NCBI GenBank assembly: GCA_021772095.1
Contig: JADYXR010000034.1
Span: 1-51,646 of the forward strand
Length of the DNA: 51,646 bases
From: Candidatus Obscuribacter sp.
Lineage (GTDB): Bacteria; Cyanobacteriota; Vampirovibrionia; Obscuribacterales; Obscuribacteraceae
Reading direction: 5' to 3'
Numbering within the stretch: the first letter of the stretch is position 1; each line of letters opens with the position of its first letter. Made by a program: the position numbers and the translations under genes. The notes below the pieces were generated by a model that worked only from the letters and a program-made list of their open reading frames with translations, made no database searches and was not told the DNA's origin. Of this stretch, positions 1 through 8,498 are shown piece after piece.

Positions 1-471
1 CACCCCGCCCGAGGCGCCCACCATCAAGCCTTCGCCCGAGTTCATCAGGCATTGGAGCAGAGCACCACCGATGCCTGCACTGAAGAAGATGATCAGCCAG
101 GTCTTGTTCGGGAAGAACTCCTTGGCGGACACATAGAACACATAAAGCGTCAGCATGTTCATTACGAAGTGGAGCACTCCACCGTGCATGAACATGTGCG
201 TGACGAGGGTCCACGGCTGTTCCGAGAGCCGGCTCGGATTGACACCGAATGTGGTGTACATCCACAGGGCGATCTTGTCGCCCACCTCCAGCCCCGCCCA
301 GCTGCTCAGCCACTGGGTCGGCACTGACAGCACGAAGAACGCAAAGGTGAGCCAGAAGATCACCTTGATCACCGTGTCGGACTGCCGGGACACGGTGAAG
401 TCGAAGGTCACCGCGACTTCGGGCTCCAGGCGCGAAGCAGCGACGGCGACGTTGTCGTTGGATACGGTCAT
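1..471 (-). CDS. Rhomboid family intramembrane serine protease (C-terminus beyond window)
   Basis: An open frame runs from an ATG at 471 to the window edge, giving 157 residues without a stop. Membrane segments lie near residues 35-52 and 105-140. The rhomboid signatures are present: H92, H96 and the HxxxN pair H101/N105 that forms the oxyanion site in this family, and GASGG at 152-156 with the catalytic Ser at 154. The catalytic His of the last helix would lie outside the window. Rhomboids cleave membrane-protein substrates inside the bilayer. An AAAGG ribosome site lies about 10 bases before the ATG. The about 40-residue cytoplasmic N-terminus has no extra domain. The substrate cannot be inferred. 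The next minus-strand gene upstream ends 249 bases away, so the two need not be co-transcribed. Confidence 0.85.
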   Translation of the reverse strand, partial: MTVSNDNVAVAASRLEPEVAVTFDFTVSRQSDTVIKVIFWLTFAFFVLSVPTQWLSSWAGLEVGDKIALWMYTTFGVNPSRLSEQPWTLVTHMFMHGGVLHFVMNMLTLYVFYVSAKEFFPNKTWLIIFFSAGIGGALLQCLMNSGEGLMVGASGGV

Positions 472-719
472 GATACTGGACCTTTCTGCGAGTACTTGGT
501 ACAACAAAAAACAAGCCGCCACCGGTCAGCCACGTGAGAACGCGCGATCGGTTTGCGACTGACTGGGATTTCTATCAACCACTACCAGAACTGGTCCGAT
601 ATGGTTATCAGCTTGGACATTACCAAGCTGTCGCCGAAGTGAGGCCATCAAGTCGGCACTGAGAACTGGTCCTCGAGCTTTTGCTGCAGAACACTCTGGA
701 GCTGGTCATCCGCTGATTC

Positions 720-1463
720 TTATCCGCAAGATTGCAGCAAATGCCCGCCCCGAGCCATCTCATGGCCAGGCTGGGGTTCGCCAATACCATGCCGGGTGAA
801 GCACTCCTCGACCAGGGCGGCGGGTAGGTACTTCAGCACACCGGTGAAGACCAGGAAGCTCCACGCCATGTGCATGAACGAGCCCTGCGCCATGGAGCGA
901 CACTCCTTCGCCACCCACTCCGGGTCGATTTCGCGAACCATCTCGGCGCACTGGTTGGAAGCGTTCCAGACAGCGTCGTCGATGGTGTATCCGAACCGGG
1001 CAGCGAAGCGCGGAGCGCGCAACATGCGACGCCTGTCGTCCTTCATGTGCGCGACCACGTCGCCGACACCGCGCAGAACGCCGCGCTTCATGTCGTCCGC
1101 ACCGCCGAGCAAGTCGTACAGCCGACCGGAAATCGGGTCCTCGTACATCGCGTTCATCGTGAAGTCCCGGCGGTTGCTGTCATCGAGGATGGAGCCGTTC
1201 TTCAGGCTCGTCACGTCGATTTTGTGACCGTTGATGTTGAACTTCGCGACCGGGTAATTCGTCCCGCGCGTGGGGACACCTTGAGCAAGCGGCGTAATCA
1301 GCGCTTCCACGGCGTCGAGCGGAGCGTTGGTCGCCACGTCGTAGTCGCAGGGCGCCAGACCGAGCATCTTGTCACGCACACAGCCGCCGACGAACAAGGC
1401 GATAAAGCCCCGTTCTTGCAAAAGACGTGCGACGTCAGTTGCGGTTTCTCGTTCTCCTAACAT
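720..1463 (-). CDS. CCA-adding enzyme / poly(A) polymerase-type nucleotidyltransferase, short form
   Basis: Class II nucleotidyltransferase head of 247 residues. Motif A is GGCVRD (26-31) followed by the two metal-binding aspartates D40 and D42; a third acidic residue, D83, sits in HKIDVTSL; the ribose/NTP motif RRDFTMNA is at 98-105; and the DxxRxLRxxRFAARFGY element at about 139-157 starts the neck domain. These are the signatures of tRNA nucleotidyltransferases and bacterial poly(A) polymerases. The chosen start has AGGGG about 8 bases upstream; a longer in-frame extension to 1583 has no ribosome site and a composition unlike the rest. At 247 residues it is much shorter than usual family members (about 400), lacking most of the body/tail domains, so CCA addition versus another activity is open. 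The tRNA gene in this window does not encode CCA, so the organism needs a CCA enzyme somewhere. Confidence 0.8.
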   Translation of the reverse strand: MLGERETATDVARLLQERGFIALFVGGCVRDKMLGLAPCDYDVATNAPLDAVEALITPLAQGVPTRGTNYPVAKFNINGHKIDVTSLKNGSILDDSNRRDFTMNAMYEDPISGRLYDLLGGADDMKRGVLRGVGDVVAHMKDDRRRMLRAPRFAARFGYTIDDAVWNASNQCAEMVREIDPEWVAKECRSMAQGSFMHMAWSFLVFTGVLKYLPAALVEECFTRHGIGEPQPGHEMARGGHLLQSCG

Positions 1464-2057
1464 GTTTGAACCCCTGTTACGTTGACTCTCAGCCCATGCT
1501 CCAAGAACGACACCCGCACGAGTGACGAAACACGAGACAACATCGCAGCAGATTCCATAGCCATTTTTTTGCACCCGGGACAACAGAATCGATTTGAATC
1601 GAATGCTGTTAAACCTGATGGCAAGTGAAATGTGCTGTGGTGCTGTCGTCTCTTCTTGAAAGTGGATTCTGAATTATTAATTCAATCTAGGAAATTTCAG
1701 AGCAAAATACAATGTCCTTTTCATCGGTTGAAATCATTCAATCAAAACACGAAACGCACTTTCCATAGGCCTTACGACAATCCGAATAGTTTAGTGGTCA
1801 CAAACACGAACAGCGTAAAATCCCCACGCATTACTGAAGAGAAACGCGATGAACGACTAGCGCGATCAATTGTTGCGATATCAAGAAGTAGCACCCATGC
1901 GACTGTTCGCATGGCTCGAAGTTTTGATATCACGACTGAATGTCCGGTCAAAATTTGTACAAAACGCAAATATCCGGATGTCAGGATAAACACAAGAATC
2001 GACTGAAGATCAAGGCACGTTGTATATTGATGGGGTCAGCCTGCCGGGAATTACCAC
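1464..2057. other. Gene-free divergent region
   Basis: A/T-rich stretch between the minus-strand nucleotidyltransferase and the plus-strand secreted protein. Frames that stay open here have no ribosome sites and unnatural composition. A perfect 8-bp inverted repeat (CCATGCGA, 4-base loop, TCGCATGG) lies at 1895-1914 and could be an operator or transcript hairpin. Both flanking promoters should be here, but I cannot place them confidently. Confidence 0.5.
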
Positions 2058-2462
2058 ATGAAAACCAGAGTCTCAATTATTACTTTCCTTCTTGCGTTGG
2101 TCGCATTGCTAGGCAATAGCGACGGCGCTTCAGCCAAAGAATGGACGATCAACGAACGCCAAGATCAGCTAATGAAGGACATCAACACAGCTCAGAAGAA
2201 AAAAGCGTTGACGGACAAAGAAGCTAAAGGACTGCGCAAAGACCTCGCCGATGTCGCTCGCAAAGAAGCAAAATTGCGCGGAAAAAACGACAAGCAAATT
2301 CCGATCGAAGACAAAGCTAAGTTAGAAGGCGCTTTGAACAAAGTGAGCGTGGATATCAAACGTCTGGCGCTCGAAAAGCGCGTCGACGTGGCGAAAGATA
2401 AAGCAAACGCTGCAGAAGACAAAGCGGATGCAAAAGAAGACGCCGCCAAGAAACGTAAGTAG
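2058..2462 (+). CDS. Small secreted, lysine/alanine-rich coiled-coil protein
   Basis: 134 residues with a Sec signal peptide (MKTR, hydrophobic 6-20, likely cleavage after ASA near 26). The mature part is almost entirely charged helix: alternating Lys, Asp, Glu and Ala, ending in a repetitive DKANAAEDKADAKEDAAKK tail. No catalytic motif is visible. The composition is that of a periplasmic or surface coiled coil. It stands alone on the plus strand and is followed by strong hairpins. The family is unknown to me. The start is supported by the signal peptide; GGGA lies about 8 bases upstream. Confidence 0.7.
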   Translation: MKTRVSIITFLLALVALLGNSDGASAKEWTINERQDQLMKDINTAQKKKALTDKEAKGLRKDLADVARKEAKLRGKNDKQIPIEDKAKLEGALNKVSVDIKRLALEKRVDVAKDKANAAEDKADAKEDAAKKRK

Positions 2463-2571
2463 CTGATCCATCGGTTTCAAACGCCGGCTGCTGGAACATT
2501 CCAGAGGCGGATCGATGGTTTGAAACTCGTGTGGAACGTCTCAGTCGCGACTAAAACACTATAAAACAGAA

Positions 2572-2612
2572 GTTGCTCCATCGAATCAGTCAATCGGAGC
2601 AACATTTGTTTT
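2572..2612. terminator. Bidirectional terminator between convergent genes
   Basis: Stem GTTGCTCC / GGAGCAAC (2572-2579 with 2596-2603), followed on the plus strand by a T-rich run to 2612. It sits between the secreted coiled-coil gene (plus) and the hydrolase gene (minus). A second structured stretch lies at about 2470-2525, including the palindrome CTGGAACATTCCAG. Confidence 0.65.
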
Positions 2613-2633
2613 AATCCATCTTTGAAAGACGGC

Positions 2634-3641
2634 TTATGGGTGCGACGTCACACCGCGAGCGCGGGACTGGTTGCGGATCCAGACAACGATCATACTTTCC
2701 AGTTGTTCGGTAAGTTGGTTTTCTTCGAGCAACAAATGCTCGCCATCGCCAACAACCATCAGCAATTTGTCTTCGCATGAAATCGCGTTGAACAATTCGA
2801 TCGTTCCTTCAGGCTTGACCAATTTGTCCTTAAACCCGGCAAGCAAGAGCACCGGCGTGCGCTGCACCAGAGCGGCGGCATCGTAGTTGCCTTTCATAAA
2901 ATCATCGAATTGCTTAAGTTCCTTTGGCGAGATCTTCATGCGGTTCAGAGGTTCTGCTTCCCACTTCTTGCGAAGAGTGGGATTAGCTGTGGCTCTTGAA
3001 ACTACTTCCTGCGATATATCGACGGGCTTGTCTTTATTGATCATGTACTTGGCGCCGATAGTGAGTTCGGAGCTGGCCTTGGCGAAGCGATCGCTACTGG
3101 GCACGGAGCTTATCAAACCATTGACCAGATCGGGATAGCGAGAGGCTGCGTTGAGCGCGATTGCTCCGCCCATCGATTCGCCGACGACGTAGATTGGCGT
3201 TGATGGATAGTGTTTGCGCAGAGTCTTCAATGCCGACTCGATGTCGGTCAAACAAGCCTCGAAGTCCATTAAGCCCTGGCCTTTACTCATCCACTGCCCG
3301 AAACCGCGAACATCGATTGCGTAGGTGGCCGATCCGTGCGCTGCCATCTGACGTCCGAACTCTGCAAATGATGCACTCGAGAAGCCCAGGCCATGAACGC
3401 AGAGGATCACTTCGTTTGGCTTCTGTTCCGGCAACCAGGCGCGGTATGGCACTTTGATGGCGCGAGCCCAGGCCGGCGACGCGCCTTTGGCAGAGTAGTT
3501 GGAAACTGTTTTTGTGGTTTTGACAGATTTTGCAGCAATCAAATGATTGCCTGAAGTTCCACTCTTGACGTCGGCTGCAAATGCCGGCAACGCGAGGCTA
3601 AGCAAGGCGGATAGAAACAAAGCGGACTTACGTTTTAACAT
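2634..3641 (-). CDS. Secreted alpha/beta hydrolase (lysophospholipase/esterase-like)
   Basis: 335 residues with a Sec signal peptide (residues 1-22, AFA cleavage). The alpha/beta-hydrolase fold is clear: HGLG oxyanion segment at 83-86, nucleophile elbow GESMGG with Ser156, Asp272 in GFKDKLVKP, and His302 in GDGEHLLLEE, which together make a full catalytic triad. The cap region (about 185-255) is charged. The closest general class is the monoacylglycerol lipase/lysophospholipase type (Hydrolase_4); the substrate is not determinable. Residues 23-60 are a low-complexity Ser/Thr/Lys linker after the signal. GGGAG lies 5 bases before the ATG. It is convergent with the preceding gene and divergent from the dioxygenase across a 412-bp gap. 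Confidence 0.85.
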   Translation of the reverse strand: MLKRKSALFLSALLSLALPAFAADVKSGTSGNHLIAAKSVKTTKTVSNYSAKGASPAWARAIKVPYRAWLPEQKPNEVILCVHGLGFSSASFAEFGRQMAAHGSATYAIDVRGFGQWMSKGQGLMDFEACLTDIESALKTLRKHYPSTPIYVVGESMGGAIALNAASRYPDLVNGLISSVPSSDRFAKASSELTIGAKYMINKDKPVDISQEVVSRATANPTLRKKWEAEPLNRMKISPKELKQFDDFMKGNYDAAALVQRTPVLLLAGFKDKLVKPEGTIELFNAISCEDKLLMVVGDGEHLLLEENQLTEQLESMIVVWIRNQSRARGVTSHP

Positions 3642-4053
3642 GACAACTCCCGTGTGACGTGCGCTGATTATGCCTTCTTTGCAGCAGGCATTGCTGGAAG
3701 TTTTTTCAAGCCGGCTCGAATTAACTCCGAATAAATTAATAGCATTTTTGGTTCGCCACCGTTGAATTTGAATATTCCAACCCAGTAAGGATAGCTGTAA
3801 TTCATTTTCAACTCTTTCAGAAACACATTCGGCAAATTCAGTTCACCAACAACTTCGCGTCAAAGTCATCTCCTGCTCGGAGCTCTGATCTCGACTGTCT
3901 CAAGGCAAAACCTGAATGTGCTTTGGAAAGACCGAATTACGTTTCGATGGTTCTCCGGCTGCCCATTTGCAGCTGTTGTAGTTCGAATCTCGCACTACAG
4001 AAACTCAGCGTGTGGCAATCCATATCCATACGCCAACTTACAAGGTCAAAAAC
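3642..4053. other. Divergent promoter region, no gene
   Basis: 412 bases between the hydrolase (minus) and the dioxygenase (plus). The first half is A/T-rich, with AATTAACTCCGAATAAATTA around 3720-3740, and presumably holds both promoters. No conserved RNA element or convincing small gene is seen. An in-frame upstream ATG at 4012 would put a nonsensical leader before the Tat signal. Confidence 0.45.
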
Positions 4054-4746
4054 ATGAAATCGCGCAGAAAATTTCTGAAAGCCGCGGGGGTTTCCGCTGC
4101 CGTCGCTGGCAGCGCTCCTTTCCTCCCCGTCGGCGCCATCGCCACCGAAACCAGCGGCAAAGTCGACGACTTCGTCCGCAAACTCATGGCCACCCTGCCC
4201 AAACAGCCCGCAAACGGCAGCTGGGGTGCCACCGAAGACAACATTCTCGGTCCGTTCTATCGCAAGGGTGCGATGTTCCGCGCCAAGGTCACACCTCCTA
4301 TGGAGCCCGGACGACTGCTGGTCGTCAACGGCCGCGTTTGGGGTGACGACACTCGCAAACCGCTGTCCATGGCAATCCTCGATGTCTGGCAAGCCGACGA
4401 CAACGGCGTCTACGACAACCAGAATCCGAAGAAGCAGCCCGGTCTCACCGAGATGACCAATCGCGCGCGGATGGTCGCCGACGAAGCCGGCCGCTACGAG
4501 TTCGAGTCGATCCATCCCGGTCGCTACATGATCAACGACACGACCTGGCGCCCCGAACACATCCACTTCATGGTCAGCCATCCCGGCTATCAGACGCTGG
4601 TCACTCAGCTCTACTTTGAGGGCGACCCGCACAATGCCGGAGACGACTTCATCAAGCAGTCGCTGATCATGAAGGTTAACCAGGCGACGACGCACGGCAC
4701 CACCTACGATACCGTCACCTTCGACATCGTTCTTGCCAAGAAGTAG
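4054..4746 (+). CDS. Tat-exported intradiol ring-cleavage dioxygenase family protein
   Basis: 230 residues. The N-terminus is a twin-arginine signal (SRRKFLKAAG then a hydrophobic Ala/Val/Pro-rich stretch to about residue 30), so the protein is probably folded in the cytoplasm and exported. The body matches intradiol dioxygenases (protocatechuate 3,4-dioxygenase/catechol 1,2-dioxygenase): EDNILGPFYR at 61-70, a DVWQAD strand at 110-115, and the putative Fe(III) ligands Tyr120, Tyr158, His169 and His171 in RPEHIHF. Known cytosolic family members open catechol rings; exported versions are less understood. AAGG lies about 8 bases before the ATG, and the signal peptide fixes this start. No other aromatic-degradation genes are nearby, so a classical beta-ketoadipate role is not supported by context. 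Confidence 0.85.
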   Translation: MKSRRKFLKAAGVSAAVAGSAPFLPVGAIATETSGKVDDFVRKLMATLPKQPANGSWGATEDNILGPFYRKGAMFRAKVTPPMEPGRLLVVNGRVWGDDTRKPLSMAILDVWQADDNGVYDNQNPKKQPGLTEMTNRARMVADEAGRYEFESIHPGRYMINDTTWRPEHIHFMVSHPGYQTLVTQLYFEGDPHNAGDDFIKQSLIMKVNQATTHGTTYDTVTFDIVLAKK

Positions 4747-4858
4747 GAAAAGCTCAGACGGACGCCGTTGAATTTCGTTGTGGGCGAAAGCGTCCTCTTC
4801 GCCCTTCAGCGTGTCGTCGTCGGTGCCGTCGTCCGCGTCTACTTGGTGATGCAAAGTT

Positions 4859-4895
4859 CAGAACCTCGATGGGCAATTTGCTCATCGAGGTTCTG
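4859..4895. terminator. Long perfect hairpin after the dioxygenase gene
   Basis: 13-bp perfect stem CAGAACCTCGATG / CATCGAGGTTCTG (4859-4871 with 4883-4895). It lies 112 bases after the dioxygenase stop and has no T-run, so it may be a transcript-stabilising or factor-dependent termination hairpin. Confidence 0.45.
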
Positions 4896-5164
4896 CGCTG
4901 CGCACACCCACTTCATCAAAAATAAGTTCAACAACTAACGACGACTTCAACAACAGGCGACTCCCACAGAAAAGTTGGTCGCATGAAGAATCGCTATTCA
5001 AGCGCTTCTTCGCCTATTCGCGCGTTTTTTTTAAACACGCGACTAGCTCGTGCCGAAATAACTCCTTCGATTGAATCAACGCAGAGGGGATCTTCTCCTT
5101 GGAGGTGCCGAACTCGCAAATGGCTCTTGGTCAGCGCCTTCGGCTATTTCTGTGATGAAGCCAG

Positions 5165-5442
5165 TGTGTTGCCGCATTGTTGTACCAACCGAGGCGGATC
5201 GAAAACACTGCGTTTCCAGCCTTGCTGATCATTTTTATCGAATGGAGAACACGCAAACATTCGGTTTCCGGTCTCGCCTAGGCTGTCTTGCCGATTTGTT
5301 TATACCGAGCGACTGCTGATTTTTGCCTGGAAGGTTAGCTCAAAACGAGGTGGTCGTGCCGTTTTAAGCACACGGGCAGCTTCCTGATTTCGATTCCACA
5401 AATCAACAAGGAAGCGATTCAGCATAAGGAATTAAAAAGGTT
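5165..5442. repeat. Dispersed intergenic repeat, copy 1
   Basis: Shares a long, clearly related stretch with 29388-29666 in the same orientation. The best-conserved blocks are GAGGCGGATCGAAAACACT (5190-5208), AACACGCAAACATT (5248-5261), GGTTTCCGG..TCGCCT (5263-5279), GGCTGTCTTGCCGATTTGTT (5281-5300) and the 3' part around GGAAGCGATTC..ATAAGGAAT. Short open frames in both copies translate to related peptides (GFRSRLGCLADLFIP versus GFRARLGCLADLFIP), but neither has a convincing ribosome site. Flanking 4896-5164 holds no recognisable gene. Confidence 0.75.
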
Positions 5443-5527
5443 TTGCCTTACCACCAATTTTTTCCCGGTTTTCGAATTACTACACACAATCGTATGGCAC
5501 GGAATAGTAAAACAACTTAGAAACATC

Positions 5528-5560
5528 AAGGAGCAAGAGATCTTGCGATCTCTGCTCCTT
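5528..5560 (-). terminator. Terminator hairpin for the DG-repeat gene
   Basis: Stem AAGGAGCAAGAGATC (5528-5542) pairs with GATCTCTGCTCCTT (5547-5560) with a single bulged A and a 4-base loop. It lies 37 bases downstream of the stop of the minus-strand gene at 5597. On the minus strand it is followed by a moderately T-rich stretch. Confidence 0.6.
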
Positions 5561-5596
5561 GACTCGGTTTTCACCCGATAGATTCCCTCGACGAGA

Positions 5597-6835
5597 TCAG
5601 TCTTCCGTCGGTTCTTCGCCCTCGGAAGGACCGGTTTCTTTGAACTTCGAATTTGGTGGATCGAGGCATTCGATGACCGGCTTGACGAACAACTCGGGCT
5701 TGAGGTCACTCTTCTGTTCGCCCTGGACGAAGGTCCTGGAGCTGCTCACCTGATTGCTCTTGTCGTAGACCCTCTCCTGCTTGACGCTGCCGTCGGGATA
5801 AAGCACGGTTTCGGTGCGCTCGTAGGAGTAGGTCATATTGACCGGAGCCAGCATCAGATTGGGCTTGCCATCGGCGTCGACGCCAATGACACGCAAGAGT
5901 TCTCGCTTGTCGCGTTCGTCGCCCCACTTGTGGAATTCCTCCACTTTCGCGAGGCGGTAGGTGGCGTCGCACAGGGTCTTGCCGCCGGTCAAAAGCCAGT
6001 ACTGTTTGAACAGCGCTTTCTCTCCCGGTCCGAAGGTGGTGACCGCCATGCCTTGCTCCACGTGCTCGACTTCAAACGCGATCTTGCCGTCCTTGTCGAA
6101 GTACTGGACTTCGATTTGGTAGCCACGATGGTTGAACTCGATTTTCACGGTTTTGCCGTCTTCGAAATAGAGCTTGCCCGAACGCCTTCCGTCGGACATG
6201 TCGTTGATCTCGGAGATCAACTTGCCGTCCGCGTTCCAGCGCGTGGTCTTGAGCTCGCTGTCAGAGACCTGTTCGGTTTTCTCGAGCAGCTTGCCTTCGT
6301 CGCTGAAGCTTTCTTCGCTTTCGAGTTGGCTCGAAGTCGAGTAGACAAGCCGTCTTTGCACGGACCCGTCTTTGCCGTTGAAGTACAACGTCTGGTATTC
6401 GCCTTCCGACAAACGACCGCCGTTGCGCTCCAGCGAGCCATCTTCACGATAGACCTGGTGACTCTTGTAGGAGCGACCATCATCCTGGTACGTGATCAGA
6501 CTGCGCAGTTTGCGCTTGGAGTCGCCCTTCAAGGGAGGGAAGAACGAACGGGTCTCCTTCGCAACGCCATCGCCGCGGTAGAGAATCAACGAAGTGACGC
6601 CCGACCGGTACTCGATCTGCGTGAGCTTCCTTTTGACGCCGTCGGGGGCGAAGTAGAGATAGCGAATCTCCTCGCCTTCCTCGGGCGGCAGCTCGACACG
6701 GTTTGCCGAGGTCAGCTCTGGAAAAGTCGATTGCCCCAGGTCGGTCTTATCGGCACCGCTCTGAGCGAAAAACAACAGCCCGACAGCCGTTACGGCTGCC
6801 AGAGCAACAAAACTGAATCGTTTCGCTTTAGTCAT
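5597..6835 (-). CDS. Exported DG-repeat protein (MORN/YwqK-like repeats), paralogue 1
   Basis: 412 residues. Start chosen at MTKAKRFSF because AAGGAA lies 7 bases upstream; the longer frame to 7024 adds a non-protein-like leader. An N-terminal hydrophobic segment (about 7-25) is a signal peptide or anchor. The rest is a run of beta-strand-like units of about 20-25 residues, each with a turn of the form DG(S/K/V) (FAPDGV, YREDGSLE, NGKDGSVQ, WNADGKLI, FDKDGKIA, YPDGSVKQ). Such units resemble MORN-like/YwqK repeats that form extended beta sheets. No enzyme motif is seen. The C-terminus is acidic (GPSEGEEPTED). It is tandem with a related lipoprotein at 7113 and has a third paralogue at 38307. 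Function unknown. Confidence 0.75.
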   Translation of the reverse strand: MTKAKRFSFVALAAVTAVGLLFFAQSGADKTDLGQSTFPELTSANRVELPPEEGEEIRYLYFAPDGVKRKLTQIEYRSGVTSLILYRGDGVAKETRSFFPPLKGDSKRKLRSLITYQDDGRSYKSHQVYREDGSLERNGGRLSEGEYQTLYFNGKDGSVQRRLVYSTSSQLESEESFSDEGKLLEKTEQVSDSELKTTRWNADGKLISEINDMSDGRRSGKLYFEDGKTVKIEFNHRGYQIEVQYFDKDGKIAFEVEHVEQGMAVTTFGPGEKALFKQYWLLTGGKTLCDATYRLAKVEEFHKWGDERDKRELLRVIGVDADGKPNLMLAPVNMTYSYERTETVLYPDGSVKQERVYDKSNQVSSSRTFVQGEQKSDLKPELFVKPVIECLDPPNSKFKETGPSEGEEPTED

Positions 6836-7112
6836 ATACAAATTCCTTGCGGTATTCGCAAATAGTGGCCGGGCGGTTGAGCGCCTGGCGTGTAGCGTCT
6901 GGTTTAATCCAGCGCTTATTGTTTTTGCCGTTGTGGCTGGCCGGAAAGCGCTTTGCGTTACGCTTTCCAGCCAATAATTGCCAATCAGGCAGACGCTCGG
7001 TAAAGCGGTCTGCCAAATTGGCACGTTTGAACGGGAACTATCAAATCAAAGGCACCAAGCAGCCCGGTGAGTGTAGCCAGCTCGAGGAGCCTAACTGATG
7101 TGCATGCGCGGC

Positions 7113-8498
7113 TTAATAGTCGTAACCCTCGTAGCCGTTCCAAGGCGGCGTCGCCAGCGGTTCCACCAGGTTGCGAACGTCTTCGACCGGAGCCAGCTCG
7201 AGGAGCTTGCTGTCGTATGATTCGCGCATATTCTTCTCGATAGCGACTTCGGTGACTGCCGAAGTGACGACACCGCCAGGCGGATAGCTATAGGTCCGCA
7301 TCTGCTCGACCGTTTGATCAGGGCGCAGCGTGAGTACCTTATCGAAATCACCGCTCGGGTGAAAATAGTCCACGAAGGTCAGCTTGCCGGCCCTAAACAT
7401 GAGTCGGCGCGACATTCGGCCGTTCGTTGCGATTTCATCGAGACGAGTCAATTCGTACGTGACCTTGCCGGATGCGTCCTTCTTCGCCTGCCAATACTGA
7501 CGGTAATCCTCGCATGGAGACGCGCCGTCAACACTCTCGGGCTTCTTGGTGCTGCAGTTGTCGCGATACTTGGTGACGGTGATCGAGCCATCCGCGCCAA
7601 AACTGCGGAAGCTCTCGACAGTTCCGTCGTCCCTGAAGTAGAGTGCCTCGATCATGTAGCTGCGATAGACGATCAGCCTGAGCGCCTTACCGTCAGCCCT
7701 GTAGAACTCGATCTCTTCGGTGCCGTAGAGGGGCTTGGTGGAGCGTGACACTCGCAGACCGTCGGCACCGAATGTGGTGGTCTGCTCGGTCCTGTTGAGC
7801 AGCTTCGCCACCATGATGTTGGTGGGCGCGCCGACGACTACCTGCATGTAGAACAGGTCGCCGGACTGGGTGAACTGCTGCTTGCGAGCAATTGTCCGAC
7901 CGTCCCTGGTGTAGTCAACCAGTTCGAAGTCGGTACCGCCGACGGTGCGACCGTAAGCGGAGAGCGAGCCGTCTTCGCGGAAGAAGCTGGCTCTGACGAT
8001 CGACTTGCCGTTGTCGCCGTATTCGATCGAACGCTTGACCTTGCCGAACTTGGTGGGCGGGTCGTAGATCTTGGCACTGCCGGCGGTGGCTTGCGCCTGT
8101 TCGGCGGTTTGGATACCGGGCAATATCCCAGCTCCGGGTCCCGAAAAAACAGCCGGATTCGCGGCGACTTCTCTAGGCGGAGCCACAGTCAGTGCCGGTT
8201 CCGGATACCATTCGGTGAGAAGACGGACGGTGCCGTTGTTCCGATACACGGCAATCTGTTTGCCGCCTGCCCGGTAAAACACCGTCACCTGCTTGAGGTT
8301 TCGGCTGCCGGACCAGTATTCCACTTCACGCCGCATTTCCTTCTGCCCGTCGTGAGCAAGCAAAAGCTGGCTGTCGAGCTGGCGTGCGTAACCGCTCTCC
8401 TCGTCCAGGACGGAGTGCGAGCCGCAAGCCGTCGTGAGCAGGAGCGGGAGGGCAAGAGCCGCGACCAGCACGGTCTTAACGAAGTTATTCCTTTTCAT
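7113..8498 (-). CDS. DG-repeat lipoprotein, paralogue 2
   Basis: 461 residues. Start MKRNNFVKTV has GAGG about 9 bases upstream. Residues 1-25 form a lipoprotein-type signal ending LLLTTACG, with the Cys at about 26 as probable lipidated residue (the -3 position is Thr, so the lipobox is imperfect). The mature protein has the same DG-turn repeats as its neighbours (YRNNGTVR, FREDGSLSAYG, TRDGRTIA, FGADGLRVS, YRADGKALR, FRDDGTVES, FGADGSITV). Two further Cys residues (DNCSTKK and SPCEDY) could form a disulfide outside the cytoplasm. It probably faces the periplasm or surface. The gap to 6835 is 277 bases, so the pair may or may not share a transcript. Confidence 0.75.
   Translation of the reverse strand: MKRNNFVKTVLVAALALPLLLTTACGSHSVLDEESGYARQLDSQLLLAHDGQKEMRREVEYWSGSRNLKQVTVFYRAGGKQIAVYRNNGTVRLLTEWYPEPALTVAPPREVAANPAVFSGPGAGILPGIQTAEQAQATAGSAKIYDPPTKFGKVKRSIEYGDNGKSIVRASFFREDGSLSAYGRTVGGTDFELVDYTRDGRTIARKQQFTQSGDLFYMQVVVGAPTNIMVAKLLNRTEQTTTFGADGLRVSRSTKPLYGTEEIEFYRADGKALRLIVYRSYMIEALYFRDDGTVESFRSFGADGSITVTKYRDNCSTKKPESVDGASPCEDYRQYWQAKKDASGKVTYELTRLDEIATNGRMSRRLMFRAGKLTFVDYFHPSGDFDKVLTLRPDQTVEQMRTYSYPPGGVVTSAVTEVAIEKNMRESYDSKLLELAPVEDVRNLVEPLATPPWNGYEGYDY

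Noticed and set aside
52..562. Plus-strand open frames opposite the rhomboid gene
   Set aside because: They mirror a minus-strand frame with clear rhomboid motifs; no ribosome sites.
1632..2006. 124-residue plus-strand frame in the A/T-rich gap
   Set aside because: No ribosome site, Ser/Arg/Thr-rich random composition, no partner signal.
3937..4854. 305-residue minus-strand frame over the dioxygenase
   Set aside because: Antisense shadow; the plus frame has the Tat signal and iron ligands.
4983..5319. Two small plus-strand frames in the gap after the dioxygenase
   Set aside because: They overlap the dispersed repeat and lack ribosome sites; kept only as a note under the repeat.
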